DNA of 64,000 bases from Polaromonas sp. (GCF_030689685.1 NZ_JAUYEY010000101.1:1-64000); one strand, 5' to 3'; shown: positions 28,708 through 38,410, counted from the stretch's first letter. Notes: a model not told the origin generated them from the sequence alone. Numbers and translations: made by a program.

Positions 28708-30030
28708 TCATGTTTTTATCAACCGATCTTCATATTTAGCGTGCTGCACGTCCCCGCTATGCTGCCCTAGTGTTACCTCACGACCATGAAAGCCGTAAGC
28801 CAACAGGACACCCAGCGACACACAGAAAAAATCGCCGATGTAGGCATCGTACAGGGATGAGTTGAACAGGCAGGACACGGCGAGAGCCAGCAATACCGAC
28901 TGACCTGCACGGGCAATGGGACGGTCCATCTTGCGCAGGTCAAACAAGATCGCCCCAAAAAATGAGAACAAGAGGAGTATTCCGCCCACCCCCAGCTGCA
29001 CACCCCACAAAAGAAACTCCTGATGAGGGTTGCCGTGTGATTGAGCACCAAAGCTCTGATGAAGGGGACTTTTCAGCTGCTCGATTCTGTTGTACTCCGT
29101 CACCCAGCTCCCAGCACCGGAACCCATCAGGGGTTTCTGGGAAATCGCTTCCCCAGAAGTTGTCCAGAACTTTAATCTGGTGCCGGATGAGCTCTCCTGT
29201 CCAGTCTTGGCGGAATAAGCTACTACCTCCGACTTGACAGCAGACAATCTTTGCGCCACTTTGTCAAAGCTGAGAAATACCACCACCAGCACCAACGGCG
29301 GCACCAACAGGGAAGCGAACCGATACCTTTTGGGCAAAGCAAAAAAAATGGCCAGCGACAACACCGCTATTCCTACGACATGCCCGGTGCGCCCGGTAAA
29401 AACAACAAACACGCACCCCAAGGCCAGTGCCGATACCGTGATGGCTGCGTAAAACAAAAAACGATTCGGTGCAAAGGTTCTTAGATGCCAGAAAACGGCC
29501 GCCACCACCGCGCTCATGATGCTCTGGTCAAGATAGCTGGAAAAGACAGCAGAGGCAGTTGTCGCCATGTTTGAAGTGGCCCATGGAACCGGCACATGAA
29601 AATGCAGTGCCCAAGAACCAAGAAGCAAGAATATTTGTCCCCCCAGAAAGAAGATCAATGCATAAACAGCCTCACGGCGGGTCTGAATCAATGCTAAAAG
29701 TGCAGGAATAAGCAGAAATTTTCCGTACTTGCCGATCGCACCAAGCGCATTGTCCAGGGGGGCAGAAGTCCACAGAAGACTGACCGCAAAAACCAGTACA
29801 ACGACAGTCGCCAACAGCGGAGTCCACATGTGCTGCAAGGCTGCACCGCTTGAGGCCGCCCGGTTGCCCCGCAACAGCACGACCAGCAAAGTCACAACCA
29901 GCAAGACCTTGCTGATGCTGATGATGGCCATAGACAGCCCCACCGACGCGGCAACCAGACACACCAGAGCCAGGCGCATTCCGGGGCTTTTCAGTATCAA
30001 CGGTTTGCCTTCAATGCGATACGCCGTCAC
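28708..30030 (-). CDS. O-antigen ligase family membrane protein
   Basis: A 440-residue polytopic protein, about 12 spans, with the Wzy_C/WaaL-type periplasmic loop before residue 350. 'SHGNPHQEFLLWGVQLGVGG' contains the His-rich motif of O-antigen ligases. It probably transfers finished polysaccharide to lipid A-core, though some family members are polymerases or protein O-oligosaccharyltransferases. The track start is a GTG at 30030 that overlaps the sugar-transferase 3' end; ATG at 29979 is an alternative, and neither has a strong ribosome site. A separate Wzy-like protein is encoded at 37.1-38.4 kb, which favours a ligase role here. Confidence 0.8.
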   Translation of the reverse strand: MTAYRIEGKPLILKSPGMRLALVCLVAASVGLSMAIISISKVLLVVTLLVVLLRGNRAASSGAALQHMWTPLLATVVVLVFAVSLLWTSAPLDNALGAIGKYGKFLLIPALLALIQTRREAVYALIFFLGGQIFLLLGSWALHFHVPVPWATSNMATTASAVFSSYLDQSIMSAVVAAVFWHLRTFAPNRFLFYAAITVSALALGCVFVVFTGRTGHVVGIAVLSLAIFFALPKRYRFASLLVPPLVLVVVFLSFDKVAQRLSAVKSEVVAYSAKTGQESSSGTRLKFWTTSGEAISQKPLMGSGAGSWVTEYNRIEQLKSPLHQSFGAQSHGNPHQEFLLWGVQLGVGGILLLFSFFGAILFDLRKMDRPIARAGQSVLLALAVSCLFNSSLYDAYIGDFFCVSLGVLLAYGFHGREVTLGQHSGDVQHAKYEDRLIKT

Positions 30031-30571
30031 GCTGCAGCACTTTCACAAAAGTGAGCCAGACAATACGCACGTCAAACCAAAGTGATCGACGCTGGAGATA
30101 CTCAACATCAAGCTTTACCTTGTCGGGTATGGGCAGCTCGTCGCGGCCATTGACTTGCGCCCACCCCGTCAGCCCCGGCACCAGCTCATGCACACCCTGC
30201 TGCGTGCGCAACGCAATCAAGTCATGTTGGTTGAACAGCGCAGGCCGGGGGCCGACAAAACTCATGTCGCCGACCAGGATGCTCCACAGCTGGGGCAACT
30301 CGTCGAGGCTGCTCTTCCTCAAAAAACTGCCGATCAACGTCAGATGGACCTTGGGGTCGGCCAGCAAATGCGTGGCCACCGCCGGCGTGCCCACCCGCAT
30401 GCTGCGGAACTTGGGCATTTTGAAAATTTTGTTGTGGCGCCCTACCCGGTCGGACCAGTACAAAGCGGGGCCGGGAGACGTCAAACGTACCATCACCCAC
30501 ACCAGCAATACCGGTACGACTAAAACCACAGCGGCGGCCAAGGCCAGCAACAAATCAAAGACCCGCTTCAC
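30011..30571 (-). CDS. initiating sugar-phosphate transferase (undecaprenyl-phosphate type)
   Basis: A 186-residue monotopic phosphoglycosyl transferase of the short bacterial sugar transferase type: an N-terminal hydrophobic helix, then 'KFRSMRVGTP', 'RKSSLDELPQLWSILVGDMSFVGPRPAL' with the catalytic Asp-Glu, and 'PGLTGWAQVNGRDELP'. It would load the first sugar-1-phosphate on undecaprenyl phosphate. GTG at 30571 is selected: AAGGA lies seven bases upstream and the family N-terminus is 'KRVFDLLLA'; the track ORF extends 40 residues into the previous gene. The adjacent WbpM/WbpV-like pair suggests that the initiating sugar is QuiNAc or a relative. Confidence 0.88.
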   Translation of the reverse strand: MKRVFDLLLALAAAVVLVVPVLLVWVMVRLTSPGPALYWSDRVGRHNKIFKMPKFRSMRVGTPAVATHLLADPKVHLTLIGSFLRKSSLDELPQLWSILVGDMSFVGPRPALFNQHDLIALRTQQGVHELVPGLTGWAQVNGRDELPIPDKVKLDVEYLQRRSLWFDVRIVWLTFVKVLQRDGVSH

Positions 30572-31514
30572 GCCCACATCCTTTTGCTGCTTTTCTGAGT
30601 CCCTCGTCCAGCGACAGCGGCGTCCAGTCCAACAATCGCCGTGTTTTCTCAATATCCACCTGCAAAGACCCGCACAGTCGCTGTGCCACATCCTGCTTTC
30701 CCACCAGAGCTGCCGCCAATTTCAGCCAACTGACCGGCGCAGGAATCAAACGCGCAGGGCAACCCATGGCCTGGCCCATGCGACGCAACAGCTCGGTGGT
30801 GGAAACATCTTCACCATCGGATACCAGAAAGGTTTGGTTGGCCGCAGCAGGATGCGTGAGGCACGTCACGATCAAATCAACCAGGTTGTCCAGCGCCACC
30901 AGACTACGTTGGTTATGAACGGCGCCCAGTGGCAGGGGCACACCGCGCGCAAGCCAGCGCATCATGGCGGCAAAATTGGCCTTGACCCCTGGACCGTAGA
31001 CCAAGGGCGGGCGGATGATAACCACTTCCATGCCCGTCTGCGAAGTAATCTCATGCAAACCCTGCTCGGCCTCCATCTTCGAAACCCCATACGCGTCCAG
31101 CGGTGCAGGCGCATCGTCTGCCGTGAACGAACGCCCAAGCTGAGTTGCCTCGCCATTGACCTTGATGGAACTGACAAAAACAAACCGCCGCACACCGGCT
31201 GCGGCAGCTTGCCGGGCCAGATTCAAGGTGCCTTGCACATTGACCCGGCGAAACTCGTCCAGCGGATTGGCAGCCGTATCAGCCATCACATGCACGCGCG
31301 CAGCACAGTGCACAACAGCAGAAACGCCCTCAAGCGCAACGGACCACTCGGTAGAGGGTTCCAAGTCACCCGTCACTCGGGGAAGCACTCTCTCTGGCCA
31401 CTGCTGGTTATCTCGCCGCAAAGCAACGACCACGCGCCGCGACGCATCTTCAGCCAGCAAGCGCCGCACCACTGCTTTGCCGACAAAGCCTGTCGCCCCA
31501 GTTACAAGAATCAT
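30555..31514 (-). CDS. NAD-dependent epimerase/reductase (WbpV-like, UDP-QuiNAc branch)
   Basis: A 319-residue extended SDR: 'ILVTGATGFVGKAVVRRLL', 'VVHCAARVHVM', catalytic 'YGVSKMEAE' (Tyr-Lys), and 'IRPPLVYGPGVKANF'. Proteins of this type, next to a short sugar transferase and a WbpM-type dehydratase, reduce or 4-epimerise UDP-4-keto-6-deoxy-GlcNAc (WbpV in Pseudomonas aeruginosa O6 makes UDP-QuiNAc). The gene overlaps the sugar-transferase start by 17 bases. Assignment to reductase rather than epimerase rests on neighbourhood and family resemblance, not on a diagnostic residue. Confidence 0.83.
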   Translation of the reverse strand: MILVTGATGFVGKAVVRRLLAEDASRRVVVALRRDNQQWPERVLPRVTGDLEPSTEWSVALEGVSAVVHCAARVHVMADTAANPLDEFRRVNVQGTLNLARQAAAAGVRRFVFVSSIKVNGEATQLGRSFTADDAPAPLDAYGVSKMEAEQGLHEITSQTGMEVVIIRPPLVYGPGVKANFAAMMRWLARGVPLPLGAVHNQRSLVALDNLVDLIVTCLTHPAAANQTFLVSDGEDVSTTELLRRMGQAMGCPARLIPAPVSWLKLAAALVGKQDVAQRLCGSLQVDIEKTRRLLDWTPLSLDEGLRKAAKGCGREAGL

Positions 31515-31536
31515 GCCCGGATACCCTCGCCGGGAT

Positions 31537-32667
31537 TCACGCCTTCCTCCATACTTTTCTGTTCACAAAATCCGTGTAGCTCAAAATAATTCGAACAATC
31601 TTGTCTGATACGTTTTCTGGCGCATAGTCATTCACCATGCGCAAGACGCGCTGTGCCCCGCGCGGCTGAGTCGCCAATACGTCCAGCCCCTGCAGCATGC
31701 GGTCAACATCCATGCCCACAAACATGACAGCAGCCTCTTCGAATCCTTCAGGCCGTTCGTGCATCTCGCGTAAATTCAGAGCCGGAAAGTTAAGAATTGA
31801 AGATTCTTCTGTGATCGTGCCGCTGTCTGACAACACCGCGCGCGCTCCCGTTTGGAGCCGAACATAATCGAGAAAACCAAACGGCTTATGGAACTGCACC
31901 AAGGCGTTGGCAGTGAGCCCCATGGCGTCCATGCGCTTTCGGGTGCGGGGGTGGGTAGACACGATCACCGGCAAGCGGAACTGCCCCGCTAGCGCATTCA
32001 AAACATTAAACAATCGTCGCAGGTTTTCCGGTGCATCCACATTTTCTTCACGGTGCGAACTGATCAGGAAATATTGGTCCTCTCTCAAGTCGAGGCGGGA
32101 CAGGACGGTAGACGCTTCTACTCCCGAACGGTAATACTCAATCACTTCGCGCATCGGGCTACCGGTCTTGATCACCTGATCAGGTGGCAACCCCTCGCGG
32201 AGCAAATACTCTCGCGCAATATCGCTATATGTGAGATTAATGTCTGAAGTGTGATCAACAATGCGCCGGTTAATTTCCTCGGGAACCCGAAAGTCAAAAC
32301 AGCGGTTACCGGCCTCCATGTGAAAGATGGGAATCTTTCGGCGCTTGGCTGAAATGGCAGCGAGGCAACTGTTGGTGTCGCCAAGCAGCAGCAAAGCCTC
32401 GGGCACGTGCGCCTGCATTACTTTATCGGCCGCAATAATCACCTGACCAATGGTCTCAGCCGCTGAAGCACCTGCAGCCTCCAAAAATGCGTCGGGTTTG
32501 CGAATACCCAGGTCACTGAAAAACACTTCATTGAGCTCGTAGTCGTAGTTTTGCCCGGTATGCACTAGTACGTGCTCGCAGTGCCGATCCAGTTTATCGA
32601 TGACACGCGACAGACGGATGATTTCGGGCCGGGTACCCACAATCGTCATGACCTTGAGCTTACGCAT
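31537..32667 (-). CDS. fnlC: UDP-N-acetyl-L-fucosamine synthase (C-2 epimerase)
   Basis: A 376-residue non-hydrolysing UDP-GlcNAc 2-epimerase-family enzyme. Motifs are 'VMTIVGTRPEIIRLSRVID', 'LVHTGQNYDYELNEVFF', 'HMEAGNRCFDFRVPEEINRR' and 'VLSDSGTITEESSILNFPALN'. The 'NRCFD' variant and length match FnlC/WbjD/CapG rather than WecB. It performs the final C-2 epimerisation giving UDP-L-FucNAc. It overlaps fnlA by eight bases and follows fnlB and wbuB, the same four-gene neighbourhood as in E. coli O26. Confidence 0.9.
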   Translation of the reverse strand: MRKLKVMTIVGTRPEIIRLSRVIDKLDRHCEHVLVHTGQNYDYELNEVFFSDLGIRKPDAFLEAAGASAAETIGQVIIAADKVMQAHVPEALLLLGDTNSCLAAISAKRRKIPIFHMEAGNRCFDFRVPEEINRRIVDHTSDINLTYSDIAREYLLREGLPPDQVIKTGSPMREVIEYYRSGVEASTVLSRLDLREDQYFLISSHREENVDAPENLRRLFNVLNALAGQFRLPVIVSTHPRTRKRMDAMGLTANALVQFHKPFGFLDYVRLQTGARAVLSDSGTITEESSILNFPALNLREMHERPEGFEEAAVMFVGMDVDRMLQGLDVLATQPRGAQRVLRMVNDYAPENVSDKIVRIILSYTDFVNRKVWRKA

Positions 32668-33664
32668 GAACGGCCTCGCGAATAATCTCTAGCTTCATCA
32701 ACACTTTTTTGACTTGCTCAACATCCAGGCGATGTGTATTGTGCGAGGTGTAATCGTCAATTTCGGAAATTTCGGTTTCACCTTCTACAAAATACTTGTC
32801 ATAGTTCAGGTCGCGCGAATCGGCAGGAATCCGGTAGTAGCCCCCCAAGTCGTCGGCGCGCGCCATTTCCTCGCGTGACACCAGTGATTCATAAAGTTTC
32901 TCGCCATGACGGGTGCCAATGATCTTGATGTCGTTGGTGTCACGCAAGAGCTCCTTCATGGCTTGCGCCAGATCGCCCACCGTAGACGCCGGTGCCTTTT
33001 GCACAAAGATATCGCCTGGCTTTGCGTTTTCAAAGGCATACAACACCAGATCAACGGACTCATCAAGAGACATCAGAAAGCGCGTCATGTTCGGATCGGT
33101 GATAGTCAGCGGCTTGCCCAATTGCAACTGATCAAGGAACAACGGAATCACTGAACCACGTGAAGCCATGACGTTGCCATAGCGAGTGGCCGACAATACC
33201 GTCTTGCCCGGCAGGCGCGACTTGGCCACCATCACCTTCTCCATCATGGCCTTGGAGATGCCCATGGCGTTGATCGGATACACCGCCTTGTCAGTACTGA
33301 GCACCACGCAGCGCTCCACCTCATTGGCGATGGCGGCCCGCATCACGTTTTCAGCACCTTGCACATTGGTACGCAGTGCTTCCATGGGATAGAACTCGCA
33401 CGATGGAACCTGTTTTAAAGCAGCGGCGTGGAACACATAGTCCACACCACGCAGCGCGTCATGCACGCTGTCGTACTCCCGTACATCACCAATGTAGAAC
33501 TTGACCTTGTCGCTCTTGAGCGCAATGCGCATGTCTTCCTGCTTTTTCTCATCGCGACTGAAAACGCGAATTTCGGCAAAGTCCGAATGCAAAAAACGGT
33601 TGAGCACCGCATTGCCGAATGAACCCGTTCCGCCTGTGATAAGCAATACCTTGTCCTTGAACAT
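32660..33664 (-). CDS. fnlA: UDP-GlcNAc 4,6-dehydratase/5-epimerase (FnlA/WbjB)
   Basis: A 334-residue extended SDR with 'LLITGGTGSFGNAVLNRFL', 'YVFHAAALKQVPSCEFYPMEA' and 'VYPINAMGISKAMMEKVM', where Met-Lys replaces the usual Tyr-Lys as in the inverting dehydratases. It removes water from UDP-GlcNAc and inverts C-5 (and C-3), the first step to UDP-L-FucNAc. It is flanked by fnlB (24 bases upstream) and fnlC (8-base overlap downstream). The family is secure; close relatives PseB and CapD can look alike, but the neighbours settle FnlA. Confidence 0.9.
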   Translation of the reverse strand: MFKDKVLLITGGTGSFGNAVLNRFLHSDFAEIRVFSRDEKKQEDMRIALKSDKVKFYIGDVREYDSVHDALRGVDYVFHAAALKQVPSCEFYPMEALRTNVQGAENVMRAAIANEVERCVVLSTDKAVYPINAMGISKAMMEKVMVAKSRLPGKTVLSATRYGNVMASRGSVIPLFLDQLQLGKPLTITDPNMTRFLMSLDESVDLVLYAFENAKPGDIFVQKAPASTVGDLAQAMKELLRDTNDIKIIGTRHGEKLYESLVSREEMARADDLGGYYRIPADSRDLNYDKYFVEGETEISEIDDYTSHNTHRLDVEQVKKVLMKLEIIREAVHA

Positions 33665-33688
33665 TCTTTCCTCTGTAGCTAATCTTGA

Positions 33689-34558
33689 TCAAGCGAATTC
33701 ATGCATCCGACGCACCAGTTCCGGCCAGGGCTGGGGCTGGTAACCGGACACTTCCCGGAACCTGGATGAGTCGAGGGAACGATCAATTGCAAGCCTGTCA
33801 TCTGGCGTGATGTCTATGGTTTTGCCGTAAGCCTTGGCTATCAATGTCAAGAGGTCGAACTTGTTGATCGGCTCCGCAGACACATGATAGACACCATGCA
33901 ATTCGGGATGCACAAGCACATGATCCCGAATCACCCGCGCCAACTCCACCGTGGGCAAGCCAGAAAAAATCGCACGCCGAAACCCTCTGACACCACCCTG
34001 ATGCGCCAGAAACCATCCCACCAGGCTGTGCGCGCCGCTCAACTCATGACCGATGATGGAGGTGCGCAGCGTGATGGCATGCGGGTAATCCACCTCGCCG
34101 AGATACTTGCTCCGCCCGTACAGATCCTTGGCATCAGACATATCAGCCTCGGTGTACATACCCTTGGCACCAGAAAACACACAATCCGTACTCATGTGAA
34201 CCAGCCGGGCGCCAGCCACATCGCAAAGCCGGGCCAGCCGATGCGGCAGCAACGAATTGATGGGAATGGCCGCCAGCGGGTCATCCGCTTCGGCGAGCTG
34301 TTTGACCAAGCCAATGCAGTTGATGACCACATCCGGCCGCGCCTTGGCAAACAAGCCGATCAAACTGTCCATGTTTTCCACATCCACCCCGAAGATCACA
34401 CGATCGGACAGTTCTTCCGGCAACAATCGAAGGGCGCTGGTTGAGCGAGCCGACGCCAACACCTCATACCCCGGACTTTGTGCAAACAAGCGCAGCACAG
34501 CGTTGCCCAGCATGCCTGAGGCACCGAGCACCAACACCTTGGTCTTCTTATCTGACAT
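33689..34558 (-). CDS. fnlB: RmlD-like reductase of the UDP-L-FucNAc pathway
   Basis: About 289 residues with a Rossmann start 'VLVLGASGMLGNAVLRLFA', 'DVVINCIGLVKQLAEADDP', and catalytic Tyr-Lys in 'LYGRSKYLGEVDYP'. It is RmlD-like and lacks the C-terminal cupin of the longer WbjC/CapF proteins, as I recall for E. coli-type FnlB. It reduces the 4-keto intermediate made by FnlA. The start could be ATG 34579 (8-base overlap with wbuB) or ATG 34558; I use the latter because the extra 'MVEQKRT' has no family counterpart. Neither start has a strong ribosome site. Confidence 0.85.
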   Translation of the reverse strand: MSDKKTKVLVLGASGMLGNAVLRLFAQSPGYEVLASARSTSALRLLPEELSDRVIFGVDVENMDSLIGLFAKARPDVVINCIGLVKQLAEADDPLAAIPINSLLPHRLARLCDVAGARLVHMSTDCVFSGAKGMYTEADMSDAKDLYGRSKYLGEVDYPHAITLRTSIIGHELSGAHSLVGWFLAHQGGVRGFRRAIFSGLPTVELARVIRDHVLVHPELHGVYHVSAEPINKFDLLTLIAKAYGKTIDITPDDRLAIDRSLDSSRFREVSGYQPQPWPELVRRMHEFA

Positions 34559-34571
34559 AGTTCTTTTCTGT

Positions 34572-35819
34572 TCAACCATTTTTTGTCTCTGTGCCAGCCG
34601 CCAGCCTCTCGCTCACAATTTCGGAAAGAGTTTGAGCCAGTCGCCGGGCGAGCAACTTCGGCTCGAAATGCTGTTCGTAATACAAGCTCCCACACTTCCC
34701 CATTCGTTGTCTTTCTTCGGGCAAAGCATCACGCAGTTGTATCACTGCTTCTGCCAAAGCCTGTGCATCCTCCGCCGGACAGGCTACGCCGGCGCCGGAC
34801 TCTACCACCACACGCGCGCCCTCACCGTCCAGCGAGGCAATAATTGGCCGTCCCGCAGCCAGATAGGCCTGTACTTTGCTCGGCACCGTCTGGCTCATGA
34901 TAGGGTCTCGGACCAAACTGACTAAAACGGCCGATGCTTGGGCCAGAATGCCTGGCATATCCGACGGTGGGTAGCGGCCGGGCATCCCGACATTGTCCAG
35001 ACCGAGCCGCCGAGTCTCCTGCTGCAGCCATTCGCTGCGGCTACCGCTACCGACCAGTACAAACCGCACATCTGACTCTTCGCGCAGCAACTGTGCAGCG
35101 GCGAGCACAGTATCAAGCGCCTGCACGGTACCCAGGTTGCCCGCGAAAACGACATTAAATCCGGGCTCAAGTTGTAGTGGGCACGCGCTATCTGTGTCGG
35201 GCTTCGAGAATGCCAATTCGCCCGGGTTCGGGTGGTAAGCCACTGGCGTGCAGCCTGCCATCCGCACCACCGGCTCGACGAAGGCCTGCGACTGCACCAG
35301 CAACAAATCGTTCTTCCGGTAAATCCAACGCACGATCGCCGACACGGCGCCCAGGACCTTCTGGTTACGAACAAACCCTGTCGCACTCAGGCTCTCTGGC
35401 CAGAGATCCTGTACCCAAGTGACCAGCTTGGCCCCTTTGATCCACCTCAGCCACACGGCCGGTATCACCTGCAGGATTGGCGAAGGTGCGTAAACGAGAA
35501 TCGCGTCGACGCGTTGACCACGCAACAACCAGGGCCCAAACACGGCAGCCGACACCACGAACGACAAGTAATTCAGTGCAAGGCGAAGTGCGGAGCCACT
35601 GCCGCGCGGCACCAGGGGCACGCGGTGGATCGTCAGACCGTCGCGGATCTGTGTGCGTAGTGCCGCCGCCGAGTAGCCGGGCGGGACTACACCATCGGGA
35701 TAGTTCGGCTGCCCGGTCAGCACTGTCACGGCGCAACCGGTGTCGCGCAGCGACTGCACGACCTCGGTAATGCGGAATGTCTCCGGCCAGAAATACTGAC
35801 TCAAGACCAGGACTCTCAT
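34572..35819 (-). CDS. wbuB: L-fucosamine transferase (WbuB-like GT4)
   Basis: A 415-residue GT-B glycosyltransferase: 'MRVLVLSQYFWPETFRITEVV' N-terminus, 'DLWPESLSATGFVRN' and the donor-site 'GFNVVFAGNLGTVQALDTVL' ending in 'VPSKVQAYLAAGRPIIAS'. This matches WbuB/WbjE-type transferases that add L-FucNAc and almost always sit beside fnlABC, as here. It acts at the cytosolic face of the inner membrane on the undecaprenyl-linked oligosaccharide. Donor assignment is by neighbourhood; acceptor unknown. Confidence 0.87.
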   Translation of the reverse strand: MRVLVLSQYFWPETFRITEVVQSLRDTGCAVTVLTGQPNYPDGVVPPGYSAAALRTQIRDGLTIHRVPLVPRGSGSALRLALNYLSFVVSAAVFGPWLLRGQRVDAILVYAPSPILQVIPAVWLRWIKGAKLVTWVQDLWPESLSATGFVRNQKVLGAVSAIVRWIYRKNDLLLVQSQAFVEPVVRMAGCTPVAYHPNPGELAFSKPDTDSACPLQLEPGFNVVFAGNLGTVQALDTVLAAAQLLREESDVRFVLVGSGSRSEWLQQETRRLGLDNVGMPGRYPPSDMPGILAQASAVLVSLVRDPIMSQTVPSKVQAYLAAGRPIIASLDGEGARVVVESGAGVACPAEDAQALAEAVIQLRDALPEERQRMGKCGSLYYEQHFEPKLLARRLAQTLSEIVSERLAAGTETKNG

Positions 35820-35826
35820 GGCCGGC

Positions 35827-37107
35827 CTATGACCTCAGTCTTTCGCAGGCATCTTTTTCGGAAAATTCTGAACAATCCCCCCATATATCGTGCGAAGCAC
35901 TCTTGCTGATAAGGTGCTTATAGATATCAACCATCTTTACTACATTTGCAGCGATATCAAAGTTTTTTACAGCCAGTTGATAGGCAGCTTCTCCCATGCG
36001 ATCCAATTCCTCTGGATGAGTGTAAAAAAAGGTGACGGCGTCAACAATTGCCAACGGATCTTTAGCAGAGATACAAATACCCGTCTGACCATTTACTATC
36101 GTATCTTCTAATGGATTGTCTACGGCCACAATACTGGGCACACGTGAAAATGCGGCCTCGAAAACGGGACGTCCACAAGCATTCAGGTGTGAAGGAAAAC
36201 ATAATATATCGATAGAATCGTAAACTCTTTTCACGTCAGCCGTAAAGCCTTTGATCTTTACACTTTCACCCAAGCCATATTTATTAATCATAGATTCCAG
36301 TTCCGCGCGTACGTCTGCAGCAAATCCGAATCGTTTTAATAGATAACCTTTAATCCCTCGCAGTTTTCTTGGGTTTTCTCCTACCAGGAGAAACTCCACC
36401 GCGAGACCGGCCTGAGTGCAAAGACGCGCGGTCTCAACAAATTCGTAAACGCCTTTTAACTTCAGAAGACCTCCCACACAGCCCACACGTAGTGGTTTCT
36501 CCGGAGAAAATCTCCGATAGGAGTTTTGACTACTGCTAGTGCGTGGAACGTCAGACAAAGGAAAGCCATTGCGTACAATTTCGACGGATAAGTCCTTTGG
36601 CAAACTCTCTCGAACCGTGCAATCAATCGCCACTACTTGATCAACGTAGCGACGTATCAGATGCTTCAATAATCTTCCGCGTAGTCCATCTGTCATTGGC
36701 CGTTGCACTGAGCGCACATGCATGACAATTGGAGCCTTAAACAAACGCTTAGCCATGATTGCCGCGGGTATCGCAGTTAATTCGTTCACATGAATAATAT
36801 CAACGGCGCCCCACTTCCGTTTTGCGGCTCGCAACGCAATGAAGGTCGGTAACAAAAAAGCCAGCTCACGCATTAGCACTAACCACCTCAAGCCTCGGTA
36901 ATAGCTAAAGAAGGTGTTGTCAAATTGTGTTAGCCCAGCGGCTGTGACAACTGAAATGTTCTCTTTTTCTAGAATGGCTGCAAACTGCCCCTTTTGGGAA
37001 ACAACATACGGCTGAACAAAACCACCAGAAAGTGCCCTCAGCAATTCAAGCAAACTTCTTGAGGCACCGCCAAACGCTCCTATTGGATGAATATATAATA
37101 TATTCAA
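35827..37107 (-). CDS. glycosyltransferase family 4 protein
   Basis: A 426-residue GT-B enzyme: N-terminal 'MNILYIHPIGAFGGASRSLLELL', donor domain from about residue 200 ('KPLRVGCVGGLLKLKGVYEFVE'), 'DILCFPSHLNACGRPVFEAAFSRVPSIVA' with the usual nucleotide-sugar Glu. It probably adds one residue of the repeat unit; the sugar is unknown. Its start overlaps the stop of the Wzy-like gene by four bases. It is markedly more AT-rich than the fnl genes downstream, so this stretch likely has a different origin. Confidence 0.85.
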   Translation of the reverse strand: MNILYIHPIGAFGGASRSLLELLRALSGGFVQPYVVSQKGQFAAILEKENISVVTAAGLTQFDNTFFSYYRGLRWLVLMRELAFLLPTFIALRAAKRKWGAVDIIHVNELTAIPAAIMAKRLFKAPIVMHVRSVQRPMTDGLRGRLLKHLIRRYVDQVVAIDCTVRESLPKDLSVEIVRNGFPLSDVPRTSSSQNSYRRFSPEKPLRVGCVGGLLKLKGVYEFVETARLCTQAGLAVEFLLVGENPRKLRGIKGYLLKRFGFAADVRAELESMINKYGLGESVKIKGFTADVKRVYDSIDILCFPSHLNACGRPVFEAAFSRVPSIVAVDNPLEDTIVNGQTGICISAKDPLAIVDAVTFFYTHPEELDRMGEAAYQLAVKNFDIAANVVKMVDIYKHLISKSASHDIWGDCSEFSEKDACERLRS

Positions 37108-38363
37108 ACTGCAATTCTCCCACGGGGGGCGTCTCTATTATTTAAAATAGTTTTTCTTTTTTGCATGATCAGAATAAGCAAGACTGTTGCAATCAACCCG
37201 ACTATGTTTGATATATGGAATAACTGTGTTATAGCGCCACCGTTCAGCCAAGGGAGCACATTGAAGCAAAAGTACGTTGCACAAATCGTGGCCCCAATAT
37301 CATTTCCATTATGCAGAAGATGCCCCAACCAGCGATACATAAGTCCCACAATTGCCCCGGCAACAGAAGAAATGACAAAAACACCAAACACACCACCTGC
37401 AACAAGACCTTCCGAAAATGGAGTCCCCGTTATGCTGTGTCCAGCTGCTATTATTTCCAACGGGATACCAGCGAGATAACTAATCATCCAATCGTAGTGA
37501 AAAAGCATCCAATTATATTGGTCATTTCTATCCAGCCCAAATAACGTAAGAGTGGTATCACCAATAGCAGCTAGCAATGTTGGAAAATATCTCGGAAACT
37601 CCTCGCCATCAGCATATATAGTCCAAATATACCAAGAAACATCACCTTGAATTACGGTCACCCTACTTAGCAGATAACTGAATACATCAGTGGAGCCTTC
37701 AATTTCAGAATCGAATATGAAGAAAAAAATCAACATCGTAAAAACAACAAAACCCGCAAGCTTTAACATTGTCACTATCCGAATACTCCAATACATCACC
37801 AAGAATGCCGGTAACAACATCGCCGCAGATGTTGTTTTAAATCCCCACGTCGATCCAATTAAAAAAGCCACTGCCATATTTGAAAATAAGTAAATCTTGT
37901 TCGAGTTTTTTTTTGTGGTCCGTAAAAACAATAATGTCGAATAAGCGAGTAATGCAGGAACAATAAACTTCGTCATTAGATTTGGGAAGGCACCAAAGGT
38001 ACCAAGCCCAGCACGAAACTCGCCCTTTGGAATACTCCCAATCCAAACATTAATCGCGCCAAAGCCGAATAACATTAGAAGCAAAAAGAGCAATGTTAAT
38101 ATTAGAAATAATTTTGAAAATTGGCGAAAAACTTTTTCGGCTTTAGCCGTAGTTGGAGGCCGACTAACAGTATTCTGTTTATTACAAAAGAAAGAAAACA
38201 TTAGTGCAACCACTAAAATATTAACAACGTACAGCGCATAAGCAACTGTGGCACCACTGGGATAACCCCCGATGCCTACCGATAAAGCGTATTCACCGCG
38301 TTCAACCAACCAAATTCCAATTAGTGGCGTCCCAAGAACCAAAGCAATCAGATATTTGTACAT
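37104..38363 (-). CDS. wzy: O-antigen polymerase-like membrane protein (Wzy candidate)
   Basis: A 419-residue polytopic protein with roughly 10-12 hydrophobic segments and a long periplasmic loop around residues 220-310 ('VTVIQGDVSWYIWTIYADGE', 'IPLEIIAAGHSITGTPFSEG'). It looks like WzyE/oligosaccharide repeat unit polymerases, which link repeat units in the periplasm. Wzy proteins are poorly conserved, so topology and position in a Wzx/Wzy cluster carry the call. The gene is very AT-rich compared with the window, typical for horizontally acquired polymerase genes. It is translationally coupled to the downstream GT4 gene. Confidence 0.75.
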   Translation of the reverse strand: MYKYLIALVLGTPLIGIWLVERGEYALSVGIGGYPSGATVAYALYVVNILVVALMFSFFCNKQNTVSRPPTTAKAEKVFRQFSKLFLILTLLFLLLMLFGFGAINVWIGSIPKGEFRAGLGTFGAFPNLMTKFIVPALLAYSTLLFLRTTKKNSNKIYLFSNMAVAFLIGSTWGFKTTSAAMLLPAFLVMYWSIRIVTMLKLAGFVVFTMLIFFFIFDSEIEGSTDVFSYLLSRVTVIQGDVSWYIWTIYADGEEFPRYFPTLLAAIGDTTLTLFGLDRNDQYNWMLFHYDWMISYLAGIPLEIIAAGHSITGTPFSEGLVAGGVFGVFVISSVAGAIVGLMYRWLGHLLHNGNDIGATICATYFCFNVLPWLNGGAITQLFHISNIVGLIATVLLILIMQKRKTILNNRDAPRGRIAV

Positions 38364-38410
38364 AGAAAGTCAGTAAAGTATTTTTCCAATGTAAAAGCAC
38401 CAAACGGCAG

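Noticed and set aside
31537-32667. WecB (UDP-ManNAc-forming epimerase) for enterobacterial common antigen
   Set aside because: Lies with fnlA, fnlB and wbuB and has the FnlC/WbjD-type 'NRCFD' variant; no wec genes nearby.
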